NCBI RefSeq assembly: GCF_009931695.1
Contig: NZ_CP048000.1
Span: 1,329,001 to 1,393,000 of the forward strand
DNA: 64,000 nt
Direction: 5' to 3'
DNA from: Anaerocolumna sedimenticola
GTDB taxonomy: Bacteria; Bacillota; Clostridia; Lachnospirales; Lachnospiraceae
Shown here one piece after another: positions 44,975 to 54,154 of this stretch (the first letter of the stretch is position 1; each line of letters starts with the position of its first letter). The position numbers and the translations under genes were made by a program. The notes under the pieces were generated by a model that was not told the origin of the DNA, made no database searches, and saw only the letters and a program-made list of their open reading frames with translations.

Positions 44975-46264
44975 ATGTTAAATAAAAAAAAGAAACGTAT
45001 GATTAAGAGGAATTTAAAAAGGGTAGCTATTGTGGGTGTACCATTCGCCATATTGTGCACGATTACCTATGCATCCATAACATCACTATCCCATGCAGGT
45101 GAGTCCACCTATGCCTTTGAACATTACTATGATGATCCATCATATTCCGGAAGCGGTTCGGAATATGATAATATAAATAAAGCAACAGGAGATTCGGGAG
45201 TGGGTAACAGTAAAGACGAAGCCCTGGAAGTAATCACCAATCATGATAATGTGGTGATGGATACCAATCCGGAAAGTATGACAGTTTTAGTCAATAAGGA
45301 ATTGCGATTGCCTTCTGATTACATACCTGGAGATTTAGTTGTTCCGGATGTCAGTTTTTCGTTCAGTTATTATGATGAAAAGAAACTTATGAGGCAGGAA
45401 GCTGCGGATGCCTTAGAGAAGCTTTTTGATGGAGGCAAAGCACAGAATATAATATTAAACGGGGTATCTGCCTACCGTTCTTATCAAAGACAATATGATA
45501 TCTTTACGGATAATGTCAAGAAACAGGGGTTAGAGCATACCACCAAATATTCCGCAACACCGGGATACAGTGAACATCAAACCGGACTTGCCATTGATGT
45601 ATCAGCGGATTCAGTAAATAATAGATTGGATGAGACCTTTGGAGATTCAACAGAAGGTAAGTGGCTGGCGGAAAATGCTCATTTATATGGATTTATCATC
45701 CGTTATCCGGAAGATAAAACAGAAATAACCGGTTATTCTTATGAGCCCTGGCATATTCGTTATGTTGGAAAACCATTGGCAAAATATATATACGAGAATA
45801 ACCTTTGTTTAGAAGAATATTTTAATTTTGAACCAAGCATGGATTATTCCGATCAGATCAGCTATGATAATCTTGTGGATTACGGAATTGATTTGGCAGA
45901 TGTATTGGAACCAACCAAGGCACCTACCAGAGTACCGACTCAGGCACCGACGAAAGAACCCGATAAAAATACGGAAGAAGATAAAGATACGGAAGATGAT
46001 ACAAAGGATACAAAAGATGATTCTATGAAAGAACCTACGGGTAAACCATCCGGCGGTAAAGGTGATGAAGATACTTCCGGTGAAACGAAAGATGCAAACG
46101 ATGGCGATGACGGAAATGTAACGCCAACGAAACCTCCGAAAGGACATGGAAGTACTCCGTCTGTAACACCGACACCTACGGAAACCATAACCCCAACACC
46201 GGATCCGGACGAAGAAATAACACCTCCTCCGTCTGATATGACAACGGACGAAGAAACGCCGTAA
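44975..46264 (+). CDS. VanY-family D-alanyl-D-alanine carboxypeptidase
   Basis: A 429-aa exported peptidase that trims terminal D-Ala from peptidoglycan. Residues 18-37 form a signal/anchor helix, then a Ser/Asp-rich linker. The M15B catalytic core at about 110-290 has the zinc motif SEHQTGLAIDVS and the second ligand in YEPWHIRYVG. The last 120 residues are a Thr/Pro/Asp-rich, TPTP-type stalk without LPXTG or other known anchor. ATG 44975 follows GGGAG; a start 12 bases upstream is less likely. Confidence 0.9.
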   Translation: MLNKKKKRMIKRNLKRVAIVGVPFAILCTITYASITSLSHAGESTYAFEHYYDDPSYSGSGSEYDNINKATGDSGVGNSKDEALEVITNHDNVVMDTNPESMTVLVNKELRLPSDYIPGDLVVPDVSFSFSYYDEKKLMRQEAADALEKLFDGGKAQNIILNGVSAYRSYQRQYDIFTDNVKKQGLEHTTKYSATPGYSEHQTGLAIDVSADSVNNRLDETFGDSTEGKWLAENAHLYGFIIRYPEDKTEITGYSYEPWHIRYVGKPLAKYIYENNLCLEEYFNFEPSMDYSDQISYDNLVDYGIDLADVLEPTKAPTRVPTQAPTKEPDKNTEEDKDTEDDTKDTKDDSMKEPTGKPSGGKGDEDTSGETKDANDGDDGNVTPTKPPKGHGSTPSVTPTPTETITPTPDPDEEITPPPSDMTTDEETP

Positions 46265-46287
46265 CGATATTTTTTATACTTAAACTA

Positions 46288-46357
46288 AGCTTAGGGTGTC
46301 GAAAGCCATACAAATAATTGACGAACCATAATTTAAAATTAACCACACCCTAATCAA
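46288..46357 (+). terminator. Hairpin after the carboxypeptidase gene
   Basis: TTAGGGTGT pairs with ACACCCTAA; a T-run is absent. Confidence 0.45.
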
Positions 46358-46379
46358 AATATTATATATTTATATAAAA

Positions 46380-46490
46380 AAGAGGCAGTTATTAATCTTA
46401 ATACTTATTTTGCATTTGGAATAATCTAATATTCATCTGCAAGAATGTATTTTAAGAATTTAATAACGGCCTTTTTCTTTTGGTTATTTA
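46380..46490 (+). terminator. Long imperfect hairpin ending in CCTTTTTC
   Basis: GAGGC and GTTATTAAT...TTTTGCA pair with TGCAAGAAT...TTTAATAAC and GGCC, followed by TTTTTCTTTT. It is the likely main terminator of the carboxypeptidase transcript. Confidence 0.65.
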
Positions 46491-46550
46491 TTATACTCTG
46501 TACACTAAAAAGAGGAAAAGGCTGGGAAGGTAAGAATTGATATCCTTTGG

Positions 46551-46625
46551 TAGATTGTCACTAAAGTGACAGCGTGACAGCACTAGAGTCTGGCAAGCCA
46601 ACTCTTTCCTGTCAGGAAAAGTTGA
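46551..46625 (+). repeat. Composite hairpin repeat (GTCACT/AGTGAC), copy 2
   Basis: AGATTGTCACTAAAGTGACAGCG, then GACAGCACTAGAGTCTGGCAAGCCAACTCTTTCC. Near-identical order to 49049-49105 and the middle module of 9003-9205. Confidence 0.75.
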
Positions 46626-46816
46626 CTGTAATAAATTATCTGCAGTTAGGCAGTATCGATTATTGACGAAAATAGTAAAATTTGTTATGATTAGAGAAAT
46701 AGAAATAATTGTTAGTTCCTATAATATAATTTATCGGAAGAAGTTTTTTGTTTTCCCATAAAAGCGGTGCTTTTTGGCTGTGCATAAGGCTACTGGAACG
46801 GATATTTTGCTCCTAT

Positions 46817-46885
46817 AAATTTTTATCAGAAGCTGGTTTTCTAATTTCTGATAAAAGGTGTGGATTTGCATCGTGCATCCGATTA
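46817..46885 (+). repeat. Dispersed TTATCAGAA hairpin repeat, copy 4
   Basis: TTTTTATCAGAAGC...CTAATTTCTGATAAAA hairpin followed by GGATTTGCATCGTGCATCC. It lies 60-120 bp before the exported unknown gene. The rest of the 46265-46939 gap shows no gene. Confidence 0.6.
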
Positions 46886-46939
46886 TAGGAATGGTTTTTT
46901 ATTCCTAAAATATAATTATAAAAAAAGCGGAGGATTATC

Positions 46940-48613
46940 ATGTCAGATTGTCAAAAAAATATCAAACACTCTACAAACGATTTACTAAGTACAAATGATA
47001 CAAAATTAATTAAAGTACAGCAAAGGAGCAGAGAAAGCTCCTATAACAAAGCAACTTTCCGTTGTTTAGCGAGGGTTTTTGGGACAGCTATGTTAACGGC
47101 CGCTCTTTTGGTTTTATCCTTTGTTGCACCTACAGCGGTTAAAGCGAATGCTGAGACAACCGAAACAACCGTGACTTCTGCGGATTATTACCAGAGTGCT
47201 GAAAAAGCAAACTTAGAGAAACAAATCGATGCCATAACCCAGTATTATGGACTTTGCCTTGACAATTACAAGAATGCAAAAAATGGAATTGGTTCAGAAG
47301 TTACGGTAAAAGCCGATATCGATCCCAGCATAGTTTCATCTATGGGATTGGAAGGTCTTAATAGTGTAAAAGCAGCCATTAAGTCCATGCAAACGGATAA
47401 AAAAGCAAAATCTGAAATTTCTCTTTTTACGAATGACAAGGAATTTACAAAATTAGATGTATATGTAGATATTAATAAAGAATTAGAGTATATCTTAATT
47501 CCTGAATTAAGCAAAGCTTATCTTAAATTATCTATGAATCCAGCAAACGGGGTATCTAATCAGACTCCGATGCCTTTTACTACAAAAGAACTTATGGATC
47601 TGTTATATAACAATCCACTTTCCGAAGAATCATTAAATAAGCTGTTAGTTAAATACACATCTATTTTAGTAGAAGATTTAAATGACGTAAGTGTAATCAA
47701 TGATAATGTTACTGCATCCGGAATCAATGAAGTTGCAACAAAAGCAGCTGTACAAATTACCAAAAAAACGCAGTTAGACATTGCTGAAAAAGTTTTAAAG
47801 ACAGCGAAATCCGATACAGAACTGGCTGATTTATATGTAAAATTTAAACTTGGTACAAAACAAGATTATACCAATGTCATAAATGCAGCCTTAGTACAAA
47901 TTACAGATGAAAAATCCAAAGCTGATACTGAGGACAAAGTGCTGGTAATGAATGTCTGGGTGAATGCAGACGGAAATATTATTGCCCGTAATTTTACCTA
48001 TGATACGGAACCGGGAACATCTTTCTTAGGTTATGTATCTGCTAAAAAAGATTCCGAGATAGGTTTTGAAGCATGGTATACTCCAAATAACGATGAAAAG
48101 TATGCAATAGATGGAAGATTAAAAGAAGAAGGAAAAGCAGTAACCGGAGATATTCAATTAGCTCTAAATGATGGTACTTCACCTGTGCCGGATAAGTTCC
48201 TTATCAAATTAGATAACTTTTCATATACCAGTGACAGTTACACCAGCTATATGAACGGTAAATTCACAATAACAGGAAATCTCTTATCAGGTATGAGTAT
48301 CGCTGTGGACTGTACCGGTAAAGATAAGAGACAGACCATGAAAATGGATTTTGCACAATATGAAAAGAATCAGGTATCAGTTTTGATAGACTCTAAGATA
48401 ATTGATTATAAAGATTTTAAATTACCGGATAAATCAGCAAAAATCTATGATATGGAAACCCAAATGGAAGATTATATGGCCAGTACCGATATTCAGAAGT
48501 TTTTAAAGGGTATTAACAAAAAAATAGACGTAAAAGGAATTAATGCTATTATTGACCAGATGTTATATCCTTCCATGCAGATGGAGCAGAATCAACTGGA
48601 TATGAAAAATTAG
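46940..48613 (+). CDS. Exported hypothetical protein
   Basis: A 557-aa protein with a long basic N-terminus (residues 1-45) and a hydrophobic export segment at about 47-70 (FGTAMLTAALLVLSFVAPTAV) with a likely AxA cleavage site (VKANA). The mature part is Lys/Asp/Ser-rich with helices first and a beta-rich C-terminal half. Segments such as GFEAWYTPNNDEKYAIDGRL and a repeat of charged strands suggest a beta-sheet sensor or lipid-binding fold. I do not recognise a family. GGAGG lies before ATG 46940. It has a 680-bp upstream region rich in repeats. Confidence 0.75.
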   Translation: MSDCQKNIKHSTNDLLSTNDTKLIKVQQRSRESSYNKATFRCLARVFGTAMLTAALLVLSFVAPTAVKANAETTETTVTSADYYQSAEKANLEKQIDAITQYYGLCLDNYKNAKNGIGSEVTVKADIDPSIVSSMGLEGLNSVKAAIKSMQTDKKAKSEISLFTNDKEFTKLDVYVDINKELEYILIPELSKAYLKLSMNPANGVSNQTPMPFTTKELMDLLYNNPLSEESLNKLLVKYTSILVEDLNDVSVINDNVTASGINEVATKAAVQITKKTQLDIAEKVLKTAKSDTELADLYVKFKLGTKQDYTNVINAALVQITDEKSKADTEDKVLVMNVWVNADGNIIARNFTYDTEPGTSFLGYVSAKKDSEIGFEAWYTPNNDEKYAIDGRLKEEGKAVTGDIQLALNDGTSPVPDKFLIKLDNFSYTSDSYTSYMNGKFTITGNLLSGMSIAVDCTGKDKRQTMKMDFAQYEKNQVSVLIDSKIIDYKDFKLPDKSAKIYDMETQMEDYMASTDIQKFLKGINKKIDVKGINAIIDQMLYPSMQMEQNQLDMKN

Positions 48614-48615
48614 GA

Positions 48616-48644
48616 TTGACATTTAAAAAATAATATACTATTAT
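48616..48644 (+). promoter_or_regulatory. Sigma-A promoter for the ileS T-box transcript
   Basis: TTGACA at 48616-48621, 17-bp spacer and TATTAT at 48639-48644, starting 3 bp after the preceding stop codon. Confidence 0.75.
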
Positions 48645-48659
48645 AAAAAATAATAAATT

Positions 48660-48958
48660 TTATAATTAGTATAAAAACTATGACGGAGAGAGTAAGAATC
48701 CAATTTAGCGAAAGTGAAAGCGAGTCGGGGATAGTGAAAGCCTGATACCGGTAGCAGATTTCTGAAAATCACTCCCAAGTTGTAAGCTGAAAGTTTATTT
48801 TTTATGAACAAAGTAAGCCGAGCCGGTTTCCACCGTTATATGGAAGCATATTATATTCTGTTTTGGCGGATACTTTTACCAAATGGAATCGTATGTAAAT
48901 AGGTGGTACAATGAAGCACATATGCTCTCATCCTGTTTATGGATGGGAGCTTTTTTAT
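48660..48958 (+). ncRNA. T-box leader, isoleucine specificity
   Basis: tRNA-sensing leader ahead of ileS. Stem I features include GACGGAGAGAGTAAG and AGCGAGTCGGGGATAGTGAAAG. The specifier loop GAAAATCACT gives ATC (Ile) at 48768-48770. The T-box core reads AGGTGGTACAATGAAGC near 48901, a divergent form of AGGGTGGNACCGCG. The terminator follows: GCTCTCATCC/GGATGGGAGC plus six T. Uncharged tRNA-Ile should turn on ileS. Confidence 0.92.
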
Positions 48959-49002
48959 TAAATAGGAATTTCTCAAAATTTTCTATTTATAAAAAAGCCC
49001 GG

Positions 49003-49105
49003 TTTGCGGGATGCGCATGAAAATGCAAATGGATAATGTCCATTGTAAGATTGTCACTGAAGTGACAGTGCGTCAACGCCGGAGTCTGGCAAGCCAGACT
49101 CTTTG
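49003..49105 (+). repeat. Composite hairpin repeat (GTCACT/AGTGAC), copy 3
   Basis: CCGGTTTGCGGGATGCG, then AGATTGTCACTGAAGTGACAG, GCGTCAACGCCGGAGTCTGG and the closing GCCAGACTCTTTG. Like the metK copy, it sits between a leader terminator (T-box) and the gene it controls. Confidence 0.8.
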
Positions 49106-49138
49106 TTCTTTGTTAGTAACTATAAAGGAGGAAATAAA

Positions 49139-52100
49139 ATGTACGATAAAGTGTCTACAAATCTTAACTTTGTGGAAAGAGAAAAAGAAGTACTGAAGTT
49201 TTGGAAAAATAATAAGATATTCGAAAAAACCATTGAAGAAAGAAAAAACGGCAAAAACTATACTTTCTATGACGGCCCCCGACGGCGAATGGAAAACCTC
49301 ATATCGGACACGTATTAACCAGGGTAATTAAGGATATTATTCCGAGATACCGTACTATGAAGGGATATAATGTACTGCGTAAAGCAGGCTGGGATACCCA
49401 CGGACTTCCGGTGGAACTGGAAGTAGAGAAAAAATTAGGTTTAGATGGTAAAGAACAAATCGAAGAATACGGACTGGAACCATTTATTCATGAATGTAAA
49501 GAAAGTGTATGGAAATATAAGGGTATGTGGGAAGATTTCTCAGGTACCGTTGGTTACTGGGCTGATATGGAGAACCCATATGTAACTTATGATAATGATT
49601 TTATTGAATCTGAATGGTGGGCATTAAAACAGATCTGGGAAAAAGGATTATTATACAAAGGTTTTAAAATCGTACCATATTGTCCAAGATGCGGAACCCC
49701 GCTTTCCAGCCACGAAGTAGCACAAGGTTATAAAGATGTTAAGGAAAAATCCGTAATAGCTAAATTTAAGATAAAAGGTACCGAAAATGAATATATCTTA
49801 GCCTGGACCACTACACCCTGGACACTGCCGTCAAACGTGGCACTTTGTGTGAATCCGAATGAATCTTATGTAAAGGTTTCTGTAGAACTGAATGCCAAAG
49901 GTGATATTATTAAAGAAACCAGCGAAGGAGAAGATAAAGTATCCGTTAAAACTGAGAAATATATTTTAGCAGAAGCACTGCTTTCCGTTATTGATGGTAT
50001 CTATATCATAGAAGAAACTTATATCGGAACCGATTTGGAATATAAGGAATATGAGCCTTTATTTCATTATGCTACACCGGATAAGAAAGCTTATTATGTA
50101 ACCTGTGATAATTACGTTACGTTAACCGATGGTACCGGTGTGGTTCATATTGCACCTGCATTTGGTGAAGATGATGCTAACGTAGGACGTAAATATGATC
50201 TTCCTTTTGTACAATTAGTGGATGCGAAAGGTGAAATGAAACCGGAGGTTACTGACTTTGCCGGTATGTTCTGTAAAAAAGCAGATGAGGGTATTATAAA
50301 GAAATTGGCCCAGACCGGTTTACTATTTAAAACCTTAAAGTTTGAGCACAGCTATCCATTCTGCTGGAGATGTGATACACCGCTTATTTATTATGCAAGG
50401 GAATCCTGGTTCATTAAGATGACAGAGGTAAAGGAACACCTTATTGCCAATAATAATACCATTAACTGGATGCCCGAAAGCATCGGACAGGGACGTTTCG
50501 GTGACTGGTTAAAGAATGTTCAGGACTGGGGTATCAGCCGTGACCGTTACTGGGGTACTCCTCTTAATATCTGGGAATGCGAAGACGGACACAGACATGC
50601 CATCGGCAGTATAGAAGAGTTAAAGTCCATGTCGGATAATTGTCCGGAGAATATTGAATTACACAGACCTTTTATTGATAACGTAACTATTAAATGTCCG
50701 GAATGCGGCAAGGAAATGCGCCGTGTGAAACCGGTTATTGACTGCTGGTTTGACTCTGGTTCCATGCCGTTTGCCCAGTGGCACTATCCATTTGAAAATA
50801 AAGAAATGTTCCAGAATAATTTTCCGGCTGACTTTATCAGTGAGGCGGTTGACCAGACCAGAGGATGGTTCTACTCCTTACTTGCTATATCAACCTTAAT
50901 CTTTGATAAGGCACCATTTAAAAATGTTATCGTACTTGGTCATGTTCAGGATGAAAACGGTCAGAAGATGTCTAAATCCAAAGGAAATGCGGTAGATCCT
51001 TTTGATGCACTTTCCGAACACGGTGCAGATGCCATCCGTTGGTACTTCTACATTAACAGTGCCCTCTGGCTTCCAAACCGTTTCCACAACGGAGCCGTTA
51101 CGGAAGGCCAGAGAAAATTCATGGGTACTTTCTGGAATACCTATGCATTTTTTGTACTGTATGCTAATATTGACGGATTTGATGCGACCAAATATTCCTT
51201 AGAATATGATAAGTTAACCGTAATGGATAAATGGCTCTTATCCAAATTAAACACCGTTATTAAAACCGTGGATGAAAATCTGGAGAATTACCGCATCACA
51301 GAAGCTGCCAGAATCCTGGATGATTTTGTAGATGAAATGAGTAACTGGTATGTAAGAAGAAGCAGGGAACGTTTCTGGGCAAAAGGGATGGAGCAGGATA
51401 AGATTAATGCTTATATGACTCTTTACACGGCACTTGTTACCCTTGCTAAGGTTTCAGCACCTTTTATTCCCTATATGACAGAAGATATTTACCGCAACCT
51501 GGTGGTTAATATTGATAAATCAGCGTCGGAAAGTATCCATTTATGTGAATATCCTGCTTACAAACAGGAATATATCGATAAAGAACTTGAGAAAAATATG
51601 GAAGCTGTATTGGATATTGTTGTACTAGGCCGTGCCTGCCGTAATGCAGCTAACATCAAAAACAGGCAGCCAATCGGTATGATGTATGTTAAATCGGAGG
51701 ATACCTATGCGGATGCAGCTGGAAATAAAGTTTTAGGGTTACCGGATTTCTATAAGGAAATCATAGAAGAAGAACTGAATGTAAAAGAGGTAACCTTTAC
51801 GGATGATGTAAGAAACTTTACTTCTTACAGCTTTAAACCCCAGTTAAAAACGTTAGGACCTAAATTCGGTAAACAGATCGGACAGATCCGTCAGATTTTA
51901 TCTGAACTGGATGGCAATAAGGCTATGGATGAGATTAATGCAACCGGAGGCCTGAAAGTAACCTTAGACGGATCAGAAGCTTTGCTTGAAAAGGAAGATC
52001 TGTTAATTGAAGCAGCACAGACGGAGGGTTATGTATCCGATTCTGATTCAGGTATTACCGTAGTACTGGATACAAAACTTACCAATGAGCTCATCGAAGA

Positions 52101-52347
52101 GGGATTTGTAAGAGAAATTATCAGTAAAATCCAGACGATGAGAAAAGATGCCGGCTTTGAAGTTATGGATCACATTAAAGTATATCAAACCGGAAATGAT
52201 ACTATTAAAGCTATCTTTGAAAGAAATTCAGAAGAAATTAAAGCAGAAGTATTGGCCGAAGAGCTTATCCTTGGTGAGACTGACGGGTTCATAAAAGATT
52301 GGAATATTAATGGAGAAAATGTAACCCTTGGTGTGGTAAAATTATAG
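49139..52347 (+). CDS. ileS: Isoleucyl-tRNA synthetase (frameshifted as read)
   Basis: Class I synthetase, essential. AAAGGAGG precedes ATG 49139 (MYDKVSTNLNFVEREKEV). At 49276-49280 five C must be six: this restores YDGPPTANGKPHIGHVL, containing the HIGH motif, and joins the rest (AGWDTHGLPVE, WTTTPWTLPSNVALC, DVDQTRGWFYS-like region, KMSKSKGNAVDPF). The repaired length is 1069 aa. Zinc-type Cys pairs CPRCG and CPECG are present. Size and layout resemble the eukaryote-like IleS2 form, which is often mupirocin-tolerant (family knowledge). It is regulated by the T-box. Confidence 0.95.
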
Positions 52348-52359
52348 AATAAAAACTTA

Positions 52360-52465
52360 GGGGTTGTTGTAAAATTCTTAATACAACGACTTGCAGGAGG
52401 ATATTATCAATCTATTCCGAAAGCAAGTTTAGTTGTTTTAAGATTTGCAGCAACCCTTTTTTCTG
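52360..52465 (+). terminator. Long-stem terminator of ileS
   Basis: AGGGGTTGTTG and AATTCTTAA pair with TTTTAAGAT and GCAGCAACCC, with an inner CTTGC/GCAAG hairpin, followed by TTTTTT. The rest of the gap to 52683 holds a degenerate copy of the repeat opening (CCGGAGGATGC, AAAGACAGATGTCA) and no gene. Confidence 0.8.
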
Positions 52466-52683
52466 TTTCATAGGTAAGTTCTATGAGACAAAAATTCCCC
52501 GGAGGATGCAGGAATACAAAAGACAGATGTCAACGTCATGGCTGCATTCGGCGACCAAAGCGGTCAAACCTCTTCGTAGTCTAAATCAGCTTCGCTACTA
52601 TCTTCTTATTAGTTATCTTTTCTTGAAATTAAGCATATATAACTATAAATATATACTTAAACCGGACTATGTATGGAGGTTAG

Positions 52684-53961
52684 ATGACGAAAAGGAATAA
52701 AATTATATATCCAACACAAATGGGTGTTAGAAATATAGGGGTAATGCTAATTCAAGTGGTTAGTGAATTAAATGCCCATCCGATAGAAGGCGCTGTTATC
52801 CAGATATTTAACAAAAGAGAGCCTGCTACTGTTATAGAGAGTCTTATTACGGACATATCGGGAAGAACTCCGGAAGTCGAATTAAGTGCACCTCCGGTTG
52901 AATACAGCCTTGAGCCGGCACAATTACAGCCCTATACAGAATATATCATAGTTGTGACAGCGGAGGGATATCAAACTGTAGTGATAAATAGTGCTCATGT
53001 TTTGCCGCTTATAAAATCCATACAACCTGTTAAAATGCCTCCTTTGGTTTCGGGAGGTAATAACATGATTGTAATCACGATTGACCCAAATTATTTGGCG
53101 GGTACCTATACGCCAAAGGTTTATGAAGATGAAGTAAAAGAATATGCAGAAGGTGATAATGCAAAACCGGTGGTGATACCGGAATTTATTACCGTCCACA
53201 ATGCGATACCAGGTAATATTACGGCGAGAAATTATAAAGTAGAATATGTCAGTTATATAAAAAGCGTGGTATCCAGTGTAATATATGCTACCTGGCCGGA
53301 AGAAGCAATACTCGCTTATATTTTGGTGGCAATCTCCTTTTCGCTTAACAGGATATATACAAATTGGTATCCTAACAGGGGATATAATTTTGATATAACT
53401 TCAACTGTTGCCTTTGATCAAAAATGGTTTTACGGAAGAAACATTTTTAATAATATCAGTCTGGCAGTTGATAATATATTCTTAAATTATCTATCCAGAC
53501 CGGGTATTATTCAGCCGATATTAACGCAGACCTGCAGGGGTGAACTTGCAACCTGTCCTAATATGATGTCCTTATGGCAGTCAAAAAGCCTTGGTGCCAG
53601 TGGATTCTCAGCTATTGAAATATTACGTTATTTTTATGGGGATACAATCTATATAAATACATCAAATATTATTGAAGGAGTAGATATGCTTTGGCCTGGA
53701 ACGGATTTAACCCTTGGTTCAACGGGGGTTGAGGTACAACATGTCCAGAATCAATTAATTATTATATCTGATGTATATAAGGCGATGACCATTCCTGAGG
53801 TAGATGGGACATATGGGCAGGCAACGGCAGCAGCGGTAAGTGACTTTCAGGAAATATTTAATTTACCTGTAAGCGGTACCGTTGATTTCGCGACCTGGTA
53901 TAAGATCTCCAGGGTATACAGGAGACTTACCAGAACTTCCGGAAATGAAGAAAATATATAA
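52684..53961 (+). CDS. SpoIID-like/peptidoglycan-binding protein
   Basis: A 425-aa protein. Residues 10-105 form a carboxypeptidase-regulatory-like beta domain (VVSELNAHPIEGAVIQIF). Residues 190-325 match the SpoIID-like domain common in Lachnospiraceae: FSLNRIYTNWYPNRGYNFDI, FDQKWFYGRNIF and the late SAIEILRYFYGD. A peptidoglycan-binding type 1 domain at about 335-415 contains GSTGVEVQHVQNQL, VDGTYGQATAAAVSDFQ and VSGTVDFATWYKI. No signal peptide is seen. Related proteins act in cell-wall or spore cortex work. GGAGG precedes ATG 52684. Confidence 0.82.
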   Translation: MTKRNKIIYPTQMGVRNIGVMLIQVVSELNAHPIEGAVIQIFNKREPATVIESLITDISGRTPEVELSAPPVEYSLEPAQLQPYTEYIIVVTAEGYQTVVINSAHVLPLIKSIQPVKMPPLVSGGNNMIVITIDPNYLAGTYTPKVYEDEVKEYAEGDNAKPVVIPEFITVHNAIPGNITARNYKVEYVSYIKSVVSSVIYATWPEEAILAYILVAISFSLNRIYTNWYPNRGYNFDITSTVAFDQKWFYGRNIFNNISLAVDNIFLNYLSRPGIIQPILTQTCRGELATCPNMMSLWQSKSLGASGFSAIEILRYFYGDTIYINTSNIIEGVDMLWPGTDLTLGSTGVEVQHVQNQLIIISDVYKAMTIPEVDGTYGQATAAAVSDFQEIFNLPVSGTVDFATWYKISRVYRRLTRTSGNEENI

Positions 53962-53969
53962 TAAATTAA

Positions 53970-54003
53970 CAGATAGCTTTAAGTATATGCTATCTGTTTT
54001 TTA
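53970..54003 (+). terminator. Terminator of the SpoIID-like gene
   Basis: AGATAGC pairs with GCTATCT, followed by GTTTTTTATT. The dispersed repeat begins in the T-run. Confidence 0.88.
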
Positions 54004-54055
54004 TTTCCGCGAAAGCAAAGTGAGAATTTGCAAGCTTGCTTGCAATCATTCGATT
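53997..54055 (+). repeat. Dispersed TTTCCGCGAAAG module, copy 3 (truncated)
   Basis: Starts TTATTTCCGCGAAAGCAAAG and continues through GCAAGCTTGCTTGCAA to ATTCGA, matching copies at 9091 and 30784, then ends. Confidence 0.82.
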
Positions 54056-54154
54056 AATTTCTTATGGCAACCACTTGTACAATATAGAGCTCCTATTATA
54101 TAATGGAGGTAATATTGTAAAAAATGGAAATATATTGACGGAAGGAGAATGATT

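Noticed and set aside
9091..54055. Conserved [18 protein letters not shown] peptide encoded in the repeat
   Set aside because: It appears in all three copies only because the DNA repeat is conserved; there is no start codon context or length in common.
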